Below, piece after piece: positions 7,117 to 13,685 of a stretch of DNA of 60,270 bases. The notes under the pieces were generated by a model. It did no database searches and was not told the DNA's origin. It saw only the letters and a program-made list of their open reading frames with translations. The stretch is taken from contig JBNKMS010000006.1 in the NCBI GenBank assembly GCA_050293315.1, positions 1 to 60,270 of the forward strand, read 5' to 3'. The position numbers and the translations under genes are program-made. This DNA comes from CBFDBF01 sp050293315 (lineage in GTDB: Bacteria > Pseudomonadota > Gammaproteobacteria > Chromatiales > Chromatiaceae). Numbering within the stretch: the stretch's first letter is position 1; each line of letters opens with the position of its first letter.

Positions 7117-8460
7117 ATGAACAGCGCAACTCTCGATTTGCTGGTGATTGGGTTGGTTGCGGTGACGGCCGCCACCTCTGGTGTACTCTTCCTGGTCCAC
7201 ACTGACCTTGGTCCCATGGCGCGGCTCTCCGGACATAAGCGCCTGCTACTGGCGACGGCCCTCGGTTCCGGTGTGCTCGCCTTCACGGTTAAACTGATGA
7301 TCATCATCGGCATAGCGATGTTTCCCCAGTATCTGGTCGACCCCTTCATCAACCATTTTGAGTTGCCGCCGCAGGGTGAGTTGGCACAGACCCCTAGCAG
7401 TCCGCCCGGTTATCGCTGGCTTGAGCTGCCGGAACTGGCGCAGCCGGTGGATAGGCCCTACTCCGACCCAAACTATGTCTGGCAGACCCTGCCGGAGCAG
7501 GCCCCTGCACCACCCGACAATCCCACCACGCCGGAGAAGGTGGCGCTGGGCAAACGGCTCTTTTCCGATACCTCGCTTTCACGTGATAACACCCTGGCAT
7601 GTGCATCCTGCCATGATGTCGATAGGTTGGCCGGCGGTGACGGCAACGCCACCTCTCTCGGCATCGACGGTCAACGCGGCAATCGCAATGCGCCGACGGT
7701 GTGGAATGCCGCCTTCCAGTCGCAACTGTTCTGGGACGGCCGTGCCGGCTCGCTGGAGGAGCAGTCTATGGGACCGCCGATAAATCCGGTAGAGATGGGT
7801 ATGCCATCGCTTGAGGCAGTGGCCAAGCGGATACAGGAGAAGCCTGAATACCGCGCCGGATTTATTGCGGCGTTTGGTGACGACACCATTACCATCGACC
7901 GTATCGCCAAGGCGATCGCCGCTTATGAACGCACCCTGATCACCTCAGACACACCCTATGACCGTTTCGTCCGCGGCGATATGACGGCACTGACACCACA
8001 ACAGCTGCGCGGCATGCGGCTGTTTCAGTCGGTCGGCTGTATCAGTTGCCACTTCGGCCCCAACTTCAGTGCCGCCAGCGTGTTTGATACCACCCAGCCG
8101 CTGCGCCCCTTTCCGACCACGCCGGTCCCCTTTCAGGTGCGCTACCGGCTGACCGAGGATACCGGTGTCGCACCAGTGATATCCGGCCGTGGTGTCTGGC
8201 GGGTTCCCTCTCTGCGTAACGTTGCGCTCACCGGCCCGTGGCTACACAACGGATCGGTTACCGAGCTGGAAGAGATGGTGCGTATTATGTCCAGCGCCCA
8301 GCGTGGCTACACCGGACATCAGTTGCGCTGGTCCGAGCGGGAACAGAAGTTGTATGAGGAGACCCAGCGCAAACTGAGCGAAGATGAGATTAAAGACATC
8401 GTCGCCTTTCTGCACGCACTCAGCAGTGATCGGCTAAAGCGAACCTCGAAGAGGCATTGA
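7117..8460 (+). CDS. MauG-like di-heme cytochrome c peroxidase with N-terminal membrane anchors
   Basis: A 447-residue protein. Two CxxCH heme sites, CASCH (162-166) and CISCH (308-312), are spaced as in bacterial di-heme peroxidases (CcpA/MauG). Family blocks between them include RNAPTVWNAAF and FWDGRAGSLEEQ, and VPSLRNVALTGPWLHNGS follows the second heme. These enzymes reduce hydrogen peroxide or oxidise protein or small substrates in the periplasm. Unusually, about 70 residues precede the catalytic part and hold two hydrophobic segments (about 7-27 and 44-69) in place of a cleavable signal, so the enzyme would be fixed in the inner membrane. The stop overlaps the open frame of the next gene. 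Confidence 0.9.
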   Translation: MNSATLDLLVIGLVAVTAATSGVLFLVHTDLGPMARLSGHKRLLLATALGSGVLAFTVKLMIIIGIAMFPQYLVDPFINHFELPPQGELAQTPSSPPGYRWLELPELAQPVDRPYSDPNYVWQTLPEQAPAPPDNPTTPEKVALGKRLFSDTSLSRDNTLACASCHDVDRLAGGDGNATSLGIDGQRGNRNAPTVWNAAFQSQLFWDGRAGSLEEQSMGPPINPVEMGMPSLEAVAKRIQEKPEYRAGFIAAFGDDTITIDRIAKAIAAYERTLITSDTPYDRFVRGDMTALTPQQLRGMRLFQSVGCISCHFGPNFSAASVFDTTQPLRPFPTTPVPFQVRYRLTEDTGVAPVISGRGVWRVPSLRNVALTGPWLHNGSVTELEEMVRIMSSAQRGYTGHQLRWSEREQKLYEETQRKLSEDEIKDIVAFLHALSSDRLKRTSKRH

Positions 8461-8516
8461 AACCACCTCCACAACAGGGGGATAATTGGTGCTTTCCATA
8501 TCTATGGAGAGCACGC

Positions 8517-9176
8517 ATGGCAGCAACAGAGGTATTAGACCAATACCTGGAGCTCTCGCCCCAGGGACGACAGCGGCTGCGCGATGGAGTACGACTGATC
8601 AAACTGGAGCAGGCGGGTGAGATCATCCATAAGGGACAACAGGTATCGGGCGCCTACCTGGTCACCCGCGGCCAACTACGCGTCTTTACCTATACCCCAC
8701 AGGGTAACGAGGCGACCCTTTACTTTATCCGCCCCGGAGAGACCTGTGTGTTGGCACTTAACTGCCTGTTCAACGATCTACGCTACCCCGCCTGGGTTGA
8801 GAGTGAGCCCGGCACAGAGGTGGCGATGATCCCGGGCCCGCTCTACCGCCGCCTGTTCGAAGATGAGGCCTCGGTGCAGGACATGACGGTGCAGGCACTC
8901 TCCACCCTGGTCTTCCGGCTGATGAACGAACTGGAGGAGATCCACTCCTTCAACCTTGATCAAAGGCTGGCAAGTTTCCTGCTAAACCATGCCAATGATG
9001 CAGGCGAAGTGCTGCTCACCCAACAGGCCCTGGCCGGCCATCTCGGCACCAGCCGGGAGGTGGTCGCCCGCGTTATGCAGGGCTTCACCTCGCAGAAGCT
9101 GGTGGAGACTGGACGCGGCAAGGTGCATATTCTCGATCCAGCAGGGCTGGCGGAGCGGGTCAAGCCGTTGGGATAA
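8517..9176 (+). CDS. Crp/Fnr family transcriptional regulator
   Basis: A 219-residue regulator with an N-terminal cyclic-nucleotide-binding-type beta roll (about 10-120), a dimer helix, and a C-terminal winged helix whose recognition part is LAGHLGTSREVVARVMQGF. There is no N-terminal cysteine cluster, so it is not an FNR-type iron-sulfur sensor. Two Cys near the middle (ETCVLALNC) could be redox-active. The start at 8517 is set by GGAG eight bases upstream; an ATG at 8457 overlaps the preceding stop but has no support. Position suggests it regulates the peroxidase operon, which is inference. Confidence 0.9.
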   Translation: MAATEVLDQYLELSPQGRQRLRDGVRLIKLEQAGEIIHKGQQVSGAYLVTRGQLRVFTYTPQGNEATLYFIRPGETCVLALNCLFNDLRYPAWVESEPGTEVAMIPGPLYRRLFEDEASVQDMTVQALSTLVFRLMNELEEIHSFNLDQRLASFLLNHANDAGEVLLTQQALAGHLGTSREVVARVMQGFTSQKLVETGRGKVHILDPAGLAERVKPLG

Positions 9177-9223
9177 AGCACCATTCAGGGCGTCAGGCCC
9201 CTAGCCTGCAACCATCTTAATGC

Positions 9224-9934
9224 CTAGGCTGCTTTACGCCTCGCGATACCCGCCAGGCCCAGCATCCCGGAGAACAGTAGCCATATTGCGCCTGGTAGCG
9301 GGACGGTAGCTGGACTTGATGGTGAAAAGTTATCCAGGGCAAGCCCTATTGCAATAGTTTTGGTGCCGATAAACTGTATCTCGATCTGATGTATCTCATT
9401 GCCGGCGCCTAGATCAAAAGACCAGGTCCACGGCAGTCCATCCAAAGACCCAGGTTCTGATGTAACTCCTACGGGACTGGTTATTGAGTCTAGAACATTC
9501 CCAATACCGTCTTTAGCAATAATCAGCCACTGCTCACCCACATCTAAATCCCAGATATCTGCAGACGCAGCTGTGACCGGGGTGGAATAATCAATTAGCA
9601 GTGAAATTGGGCTTGTAGAGTAGGAATCTGTTCCTATACGCAAAAAATAGTCCCCTAACAGAGCCTCATAACCAGGCATAGCGACGTCATTTGTCTTTAG
9701 AGGGCCATTAAAAAAGCCATGGGTATCGTCCGCACTCGAACTCCCAACCTTCTCCAGATAGGCGCCCTCACCACTACTGGTGCTGAAACTAACACCATAT
9801 AGCGCTTCGTATTGATTCGTAATTGGCAGTTGGTCTGCAGGTGAGTCACCTGGGACTGTTTCGAAATCAATAACACCCGCAAAGGCAGACTGGGAGACAA
9901 ACAGAAGACAGACGGAATAGAATATAGATCTCAT
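9224..9934 (-). CDS. secreted protein with PEP-CTERM-like (VPLP) sorting signal
   Basis: A 236-residue exported protein. The N-terminal signal peptide ends AFA-G (about residue 20), and the C-terminus has VPLPGAIWLLFSGMLGLAGI followed by ARRKAA: the VPLP variant of the PEP-CTERM tripartite signal (motif, hydrophobic helix, basic tail) recognised by exosortase. Such proteins are linked to exopolysaccharide and biofilm matrix. The middle looks like a beta-sandwich with no enzyme motif. The start at 9934 is preceded by AAGGGGTGG; upstream frame extension to 10021 is not supported. No exosortase gene is in the window. A GEMM-like leader precedes it. Confidence 0.88.
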   Translation of the reverse strand: MRSIFYSVCLLFVSQSAFAGVIDFETVPGDSPADQLPITNQYEALYGVSFSTSSGEGAYLEKVGSSSADDTHGFFNGPLKTNDVAMPGYEALLGDYFLRIGTDSYSTSPISLLIDYSTPVTAASADIWDLDVGEQWLIIAKDGIGNVLDSITSPVGVTSEPGSLDGLPWTWSFDLGAGNEIHQIEIQFIGTKTIAIGLALDNFSPSSPATVPLPGAIWLLFSGMLGLAGIARRKAA

Positions 9935-9960
9935 AACACACCACCCCTTATAGTTAATTC

Positions 9961-10046
9961 CATGCAACCCGGCCCTCTTCCCTAGTGCATCCATGAAGAG
10001 CCGTTGGCTTTCCGAGCCCACCTTGCGATGGGGGTGGCTTTGTCGC
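9961..10046 (-). promoter_or_regulatory. candidate cyclic-di-GMP-I (GEMM-like) riboswitch in the leader of the PEP-CTERM-type gene
   Basis: Reading the minus strand from about 10046, the order is GCGACAAAG, a CCACC/GGTGG stem, then GCTCGGAAAGCCAACGG, then a stem with arms GGCTCTTC and GAAGAGGGCC, ending GCCGGGTTGC. This follows the GEMM-I layout (GCAAACC stem, GGGACGCAAAGCC, P2/P3 stem, GCCGGGUUGCC), but the usually constant GGACGCAAAGCC reads GGCTCGGAAAGCC. It sits about 27-110 bases before the start codon. The variant core could mean altered affinity, a changed ligand, or a false match. Confidence 0.5.
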
Positions 10047-10214
10047 TCTTAAATTGGCAATAAATATTAATATACTTATCAGTTGCCCATAAGATACTAT
10101 CAAACATTAATATTTTGTGTAAATAACCTTAGAATGGTTGATCGCAAATAAAATCGTTTTAATACTGCTTCCGAATACCCTGGCTACCCACAGCATCCAT
10201 ATAACTAAACACTC

Positions 10215-10757
10215 ATGCCAACCGTCTTCACACACCCCGCGATCGCGCTCGGACTCTCGCCATGGTTTCGCGATATCAAGAATACGAAAATTGTCGTCTT
10301 TATAGGCATCATATTTACCCTGCTGCCAGACATCGATGTGATTGGCTTCAAGCTTGGGATTCCCTATGCACATATGCTTGGCCATAGGGGCCTTAGCCAC
10401 TCACTCCTATTTGCAGGGATATTAAGCGCTTTGACGACATGGCTGCTATCTAAGTGGCTCAACACCAAACCCCTATTCGTGTGGCTATACCTATTTATCT
10501 GCATGGCCTCGCACGGCGTCCTGGATATGCTGACGAATGGAGGATACGGTATCGCACTACTGTCGCCATTTAGCAACGAGAGACTCTTCTTCCCTTATCA
10601 ACCGATAGAGGTATCAACCTTAAGCATCCAGCGCTTCTTCAATGGACAGGGCGTTCCAGTAATCCTCAGCGAGCTCAAGTGGGTCTGGCTGCCAAGTATG
10701 GCTGTGTTCTCTCTTGGGTTGATAGTGACAAAGCTAATTTCCAAACGTGCTGGATGA
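10215..10757 (+). CDS. YdjM-type inner-membrane metal-dependent hydrolase family (DUF457)
   Basis: A 180-residue membrane protein. Conserved features of the family are the N-terminal THPAIALG, LLPDIDV, the HRGLSHSLLF block (His-rich) and HGVLDMLTNGGYGIALLSPF. The His and Asp residues probably bind a metal near the membrane face; E. coli YdjM is the reference, a LexA-regulated protein of unclear activity. About four hydrophobic segments are visible. The reaction is unknown. Confidence 0.85.
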   Translation: MPTVFTHPAIALGLSPWFRDIKNTKIVVFIGIIFTLLPDIDVIGFKLGIPYAHMLGHRGLSHSLLFAGILSALTTWLLSKWLNTKPLFVWLYLFICMASHGVLDMLTNGGYGIALLSPFSNERLFFPYQPIEVSTLSIQRFFNGQGVPVILSELKWVWLPSMAVFSLGLIVTKLISKRAG

Positions 10758-10869
10758 TGGTAGTTCTAATATCTCAAGGCTATATCTACCACTGCTTCTC
10801 TGGTAACCTCAGAACAATTGGATCTGAGGAAAAAGCCAGCCGTGTAATTTACTGCGACGCACTGAAACC

Positions 10870-11232
10870 ATGAAACTTATAACAGAAACCATAGATCCAA
10901 ATGAGTTGATTCAACTACGCATTCTATTTGAGTCGAAAGGTATACCTATTTTTGTCAGCAATGAAGATACCGCAAGGAATTTTGGCTTCATATATCCGGC
11001 ACGCAAATATGGCATATTTGTTTTGTATGAAGAGCAATATTCCGATGCGGTTCGTCTCTTAGAAGACGATTCCCATGTTGTGATTAATACAATTGATATG
11101 GATGAGCATAGAGCATTTATGCAAAATCAGGAATCCACCTCGCTAAATAAGTTATTTAAGGTAATCATGATTACTGGGATTGTGCTGCTGGTACTGTTTT
11201 TTGTGCTGGTGAAATATTTATCATCTATGTAA
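10870..11232 (+). CDS. DUF2007-like protein with C-terminal membrane anchor
   Basis: A 120-residue protein. The first 75 residues resemble the DUF2007 fold of putative signal-transducing proteins (ELIQLRILFESKGIPIFVSN, then YGIFVLYEEQYSDAVRLLED). The last 25 residues form one hydrophobic helix (VIMITGIVLLVLFFVLVKYL), so it is tail-anchored. The role is unknown. It follows the YdjM-type gene after 112 bases with no gene between. Confidence 0.7.
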   Translation: MKLITETIDPNELIQLRILFESKGIPIFVSNEDTARNFGFIYPARKYGIFVLYEEQYSDAVRLLEDDSHVVINTIDMDEHRAFMQNQESTSLNKLFKVIMITGIVLLVLFFVLVKYLSSM

Positions 11233-11281
11233 GCATCAATGAGGGCTAACACGATAGACACTCGTCATTCTGTACACTTGT

Positions 11282-11306
11282 CATCCCGCGGCTTGACCGC
11301 GGGATG
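11282..11306. repeat. dispersed palindromic repeat, copy 1
   Basis: A perfect 10 bp inverted repeat, CATCCCGCGG and CCGCGGGATG, around CTTGA. Related copies lie at 54422-54455 (degraded) and 60130-60152. It sits in the intergenic stretch 11233-11796, which holds only repeats. Confidence 0.85.
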
Positions 11307-11392
11307 ACGAGCGGAAAAGGCCCGACAATAGGGGACAGACCCCAATTTCACCACAATAAACCATGCCTATGCTCCCTGATCAGCATCCGGAA

Positions 11393-11489
11393 AATAACGC
11401 AGAGGTCGCTAAGGCGCAGAGGACGCAAAGATTTGTTACTTCATTTACCTTTGCGCCCTTTGCGATCTTGGCGTTCTTTGCGTTAATTA
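11393..11489. repeat. imperfect 97 bp palindrome rich in CGCAAAG
   Basis: The left arm (AATAACGCAGAGGTCGCTAA at its start) and the right arm, ending GGCGTTCTTTGCGTTAATT, are imperfect reverse complements. A related structure is at 38296-38393. Such repeats are common between genes in gammaproteobacteria; no coding potential. Confidence 0.75.
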
Positions 11490-11568
11490 TCGGACCGACC
11501 CTTGTGCCACGGTCCCATGCAAGCCACTGTTCCTGATTGCATCCAATTGTTTTTACTCCCCACCCTAA

Positions 11569-11590
11569 CCCTCCCCACTAGTGGGGAGGG
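11569..11590. repeat. 22 bp perfect palindrome
   Basis: The arms CCCTCCCCACT and AGTGGGGAGGG join with no spacer. It lies about 35 bases beyond the tRNA-Ser trailer unit in the direction of tRNA transcription and might end that transcript, but there is no T-run. Confidence 0.7.
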
Positions 11591-11625
11591 AATACGGGAG
11601 GGCCCACAAGGGGGCAATATAATGA

Positions 11626-11756
11626 TTGGCGGTGGGGAGGGATTGCCGGGGCTGCGCCCCTCTCGCCGCTATGCGGCTCGCGCTGCGTCGCGGCCAAGCC
11701 GCTCCTGGTCGAACCCAACTGTTTTTGATTTTCTCGGGTTCGAATCCACCTGCATC
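11626..11756 (-). repeat. tRNA-Ser trailer unit: degraded copy of tRNA 3' end, GC hairpins, antisense T-arm
   Basis: Bases 11626-11644 (TTGGCGGTGGGGAGGGATT) match the 3' end of the adjacent tRNA-Ser (11796-11815) with a few changes; the period is 170 bp. GC-rich hairpins follow (GGGGCTGCGCCCC, GCCGCTATGCGGC), then GTCGAACC and CGGGTTCGAATCCACCTG. The last two motifs also occur, in the same order, in the tRNA-Arg unit (2451-2584). A read-through transcript would carry the complement of the T-arm core GGGTTCGAATCC. Confidence 0.7.
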
Positions 11757-11764
11757 TAAAACAA

Positions 11765-11796
11765 AAGAACCCGCCATTTGGCGGGTTCTTGTGTTT
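11765..11796. terminator. hairpin terminator directly after tRNA-Ser
   Basis: An 11 bp perfect stem (11765-11775 AAGAACCCGCC; 11780-11790) with an ATTT loop begins six bases past the tRNA 3' end on the minus strand. On the plus strand it is followed by GTGTTTT. It may be bidirectional. Confidence 0.75.
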
Positions 11797-11887
11797 TGGC
11801 GGAGAGGGAGGGATTCGAACCCTCGATACGCTTTTAACGTATACTCCCTTAGCAGGGGAGCGCCTTCAGCCGCTCGGCCACCTCTCC
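11797..11887 (-). tRNA. tRNA-Ser (anticodon GCT)
   Basis: 91 bases with encoded CCA (11797-11799). The acceptor GGAGAGG pairs with CCTCTCC, the anticodon stem CTCCC/GGGAG holds loop CTGCTAA (GCT), and there is a long variable arm typical of class II tRNAs. It lies just upstream of nothing but trailer repeats and downstream of csrA, the same order as csrA-serV in E. coli. Confidence 0.97.
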
Positions 11888-11942
11888 GGGAAATGTGTGA
11901 TAAACAGTTGTGTTACCACCTCCATGTGGTAATCGTGGTGGG

Positions 11943-12137
11943 TTATTCTACGTCCGATACAACCCCATCTGCCTGCTCCGCTTTGATACGTTCGTATATC
12001 TCTTCACGATGTACGGTAATATCACGCGGTGCATTTATACCAACACGTACTTGATTACCCTTAACTCCAAGTACCGTGACGGTTACTTCATCACCTATCA
12101 TCAAGCTTTCGCCTACGCGGCGAGTTAAAATTAACAT
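11943..12137 (-). CDS. csrA: carbon storage regulator CsrA/RsmA
   Basis: A 64-residue RNA-binding protein that binds GGA motifs in mRNA leaders and controls translation of central-carbon, motility and biofilm genes. The sequence MLILTRRVGESLMIGDEV at the N-terminus and the core VRVGINAPRDITVHREEIY are near-invariant in the family, including the RNA-contacting Arg near residue 44. The ribosome site GGGAG is well placed. Genomic position between lysC and tRNA-Ser matches many gammaproteobacteria. Confidence 0.98.
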   Translation of the reverse strand: MLILTRRVGESLMIGDEVTVTVLGVKGNQVRVGINAPRDITVHREEIYERIKAEQADGVVSDVE

Positions 12138-12452
12138 GATCCAATCTCCCTGTTTTCATTTGCCACAGATCGCAATTCAGATCCCGAAACCAGCGTGTAA
12201 AAACAGCTTGCTGAATCCGTTCTCATCATCGCGGCCAACCAAGCCTTAATACACACATTAATAGTGTAGTTTAAGGGCAAGCTAATTCTACCAGTAGAGC
12301 CCTGATTTATAAAGAAGATTGTAAATCTTGGCCTCAGTCTAAAAGTCCGGCGTCAGTGGCTTCCGAAAAACAGCTTGAAGATGCAATTACGATTTAAATT
12401 CGCAACCGGAATATTGCATTCTGGGGATCAAGCAGTCAACTCATTCTCCTCC
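12138..12452 (-). other. intergenic region between lysC and csrA
   Basis: 315 bases hold the csrA leader and presumably its promoters. I see no open frame and no lysine-riboswitch-like structure. The segment is moderately A/T-rich near 12240-12400. Nothing else can be supported. Confidence 0.5.
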
Positions 12453-13664
12453 TCAGGCCAGATCGAAGGCGTCGTGCAGACTACGTACCCCCAACTCCAG
12501 GTATTTTTCGTCAACCACTACCGAGATCTTGATCTCTGAGGTGGAGATCATGCGGATGTTTATCCCCTCCTTCGCCAGGGCACCGAACATGGTACTGGCG
12601 ATACCGGCATGCGAGCGCATGCCCACCCCGACCAGAGAGATCTTTACGATCTTGTCATCTCCAGAGACCTCGCGCGCGCCCAATTTTTCTGAAGTACCCT
12701 TCAGTATCTCAAGCGCGCGTTGATAGTCGTTACGATGCACGGTGAAGGTGAAATCGGTGGTATCGTCTTCGGCCACGTTCTGCACGATCATATCGATCTC
12801 GATATTGGCATCGGCTATAGGGCCGAGGATCTCATGCGCTACACCGGGGCGATCGGGTACGCCCAGAATCGTAAGCTTGGACTCATCACGATTAAATGCG
12901 ATTCCGGAAATCTTTGCCTCTTCCATACCCTCTTCCTCAAAGGTTATTAGGGTCCCCTCGCCCTCTTCGAAACTCGACAGAACACGCAGGGGTACATTGT
13001 ATTTGCCGGCAAACTCAACCGCCCGGATCTGTAGCACCTTAGATCCCAGGCTGGCCATCTCCAGCATCTCTTCAAAGGTAATTCGTGACAGCCGCCGCGC
13101 CTTCGGCTCCACCCGTGGATCGGTGGTATATACCCCATCCACATCGGTGAAAATCTGACACTCGTCCGCCTTCAGGGCAGCGGCCATCGCAACTGCCGTG
13201 GTATCTGAACCACCGCGCCCAAGGGTGGTTATTCTGCCGCCCTCAGCCACCCCCTGAAAACCGGCGACCACTACGACCATGCCGGCATCAAGATCGGCCC
13301 GCACATTGGCGTCATCAATCTGCTTGATACGCGCCTTGCTGTGGGCGTCGTCGGTAACAATAGGGATCTGGCCACCGGTGTAAGAGCGGGCACTGCAGCC
13401 GATCTTCTGCAACGCCATACTCAACAGCGCGATGGTGACCTGCTCTCCGGTGGAGAGCAGCACATCCAGCTCGCGTGGATCCGGCTGCTGATCGATTTCA
13501 TCTGCCAAGGCGACCAGACGGTTGGTCTCTCCAGACATGGCAGAGACCACCACCACGATGTCATCACCTCTTGCACGGGCAGCGGCAATCTTGGCCGCGA
13601 CAGCTTCAATGCGCTCGACGCTGCCAACCGAGGTGCCACCATATTTCTGAACAATAAGGGCCAT
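12453..13664 (-). CDS. lysC: aspartate kinase
   Basis: A 403-residue aspartokinase that phosphorylates aspartate, the first step towards Lys, Thr and Met. The N-terminal KYGGTSVGS is the kinase signature, LGRGGSDTTAVA and TDVDGVYTTDPR follow, and two ACT domains (about 265-403) provide feedback control. Length fits the monofunctional alpha-type enzyme. It begins 21 bases after alaS on the same strand, so the two are likely cotranscribed and there is no room for a dedicated riboswitch. Confidence 0.97.
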   Translation of the reverse strand: MALIVQKYGGTSVGSVERIEAVAAKIAAARARGDDIVVVVSAMSGETNRLVALADEIDQQPDPRELDVLLSTGEQVTIALLSMALQKIGCSARSYTGGQIPIVTDDAHSKARIKQIDDANVRADLDAGMVVVVAGFQGVAEGGRITTLGRGGSDTTAVAMAAALKADECQIFTDVDGVYTTDPRVEPKARRLSRITFEEMLEMASLGSKVLQIRAVEFAGKYNVPLRVLSSFEEGEGTLITFEEEGMEEAKISGIAFNRDESKLTILGVPDRPGVAHEILGPIADANIEIDMIVQNVAEDDTTDFTFTVHRNDYQRALEILKGTSEKLGAREVSGDDKIVKISLVGVGMRSHAGIASTMFGALAKEGINIRMISTSEIKISVVVDEKYLELGVRSLHDAFDLA

Positions 13665-13685
13665 TATCTCTCTGCTGTATTCCGT

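Noticed and set aside
11626..12054. 142-residue plus-strand frame containing GRGRDSNPRYAFNVYS
   Set aside because: It reads across the trailer repeat, antisense to tRNA-Ser and antisense to csrA; the protein-like look comes from the tRNA.
13665..13685. lysine riboswitch before lysC
   Set aside because: Only 21 bases separate alaS and lysC, too short for the structure.
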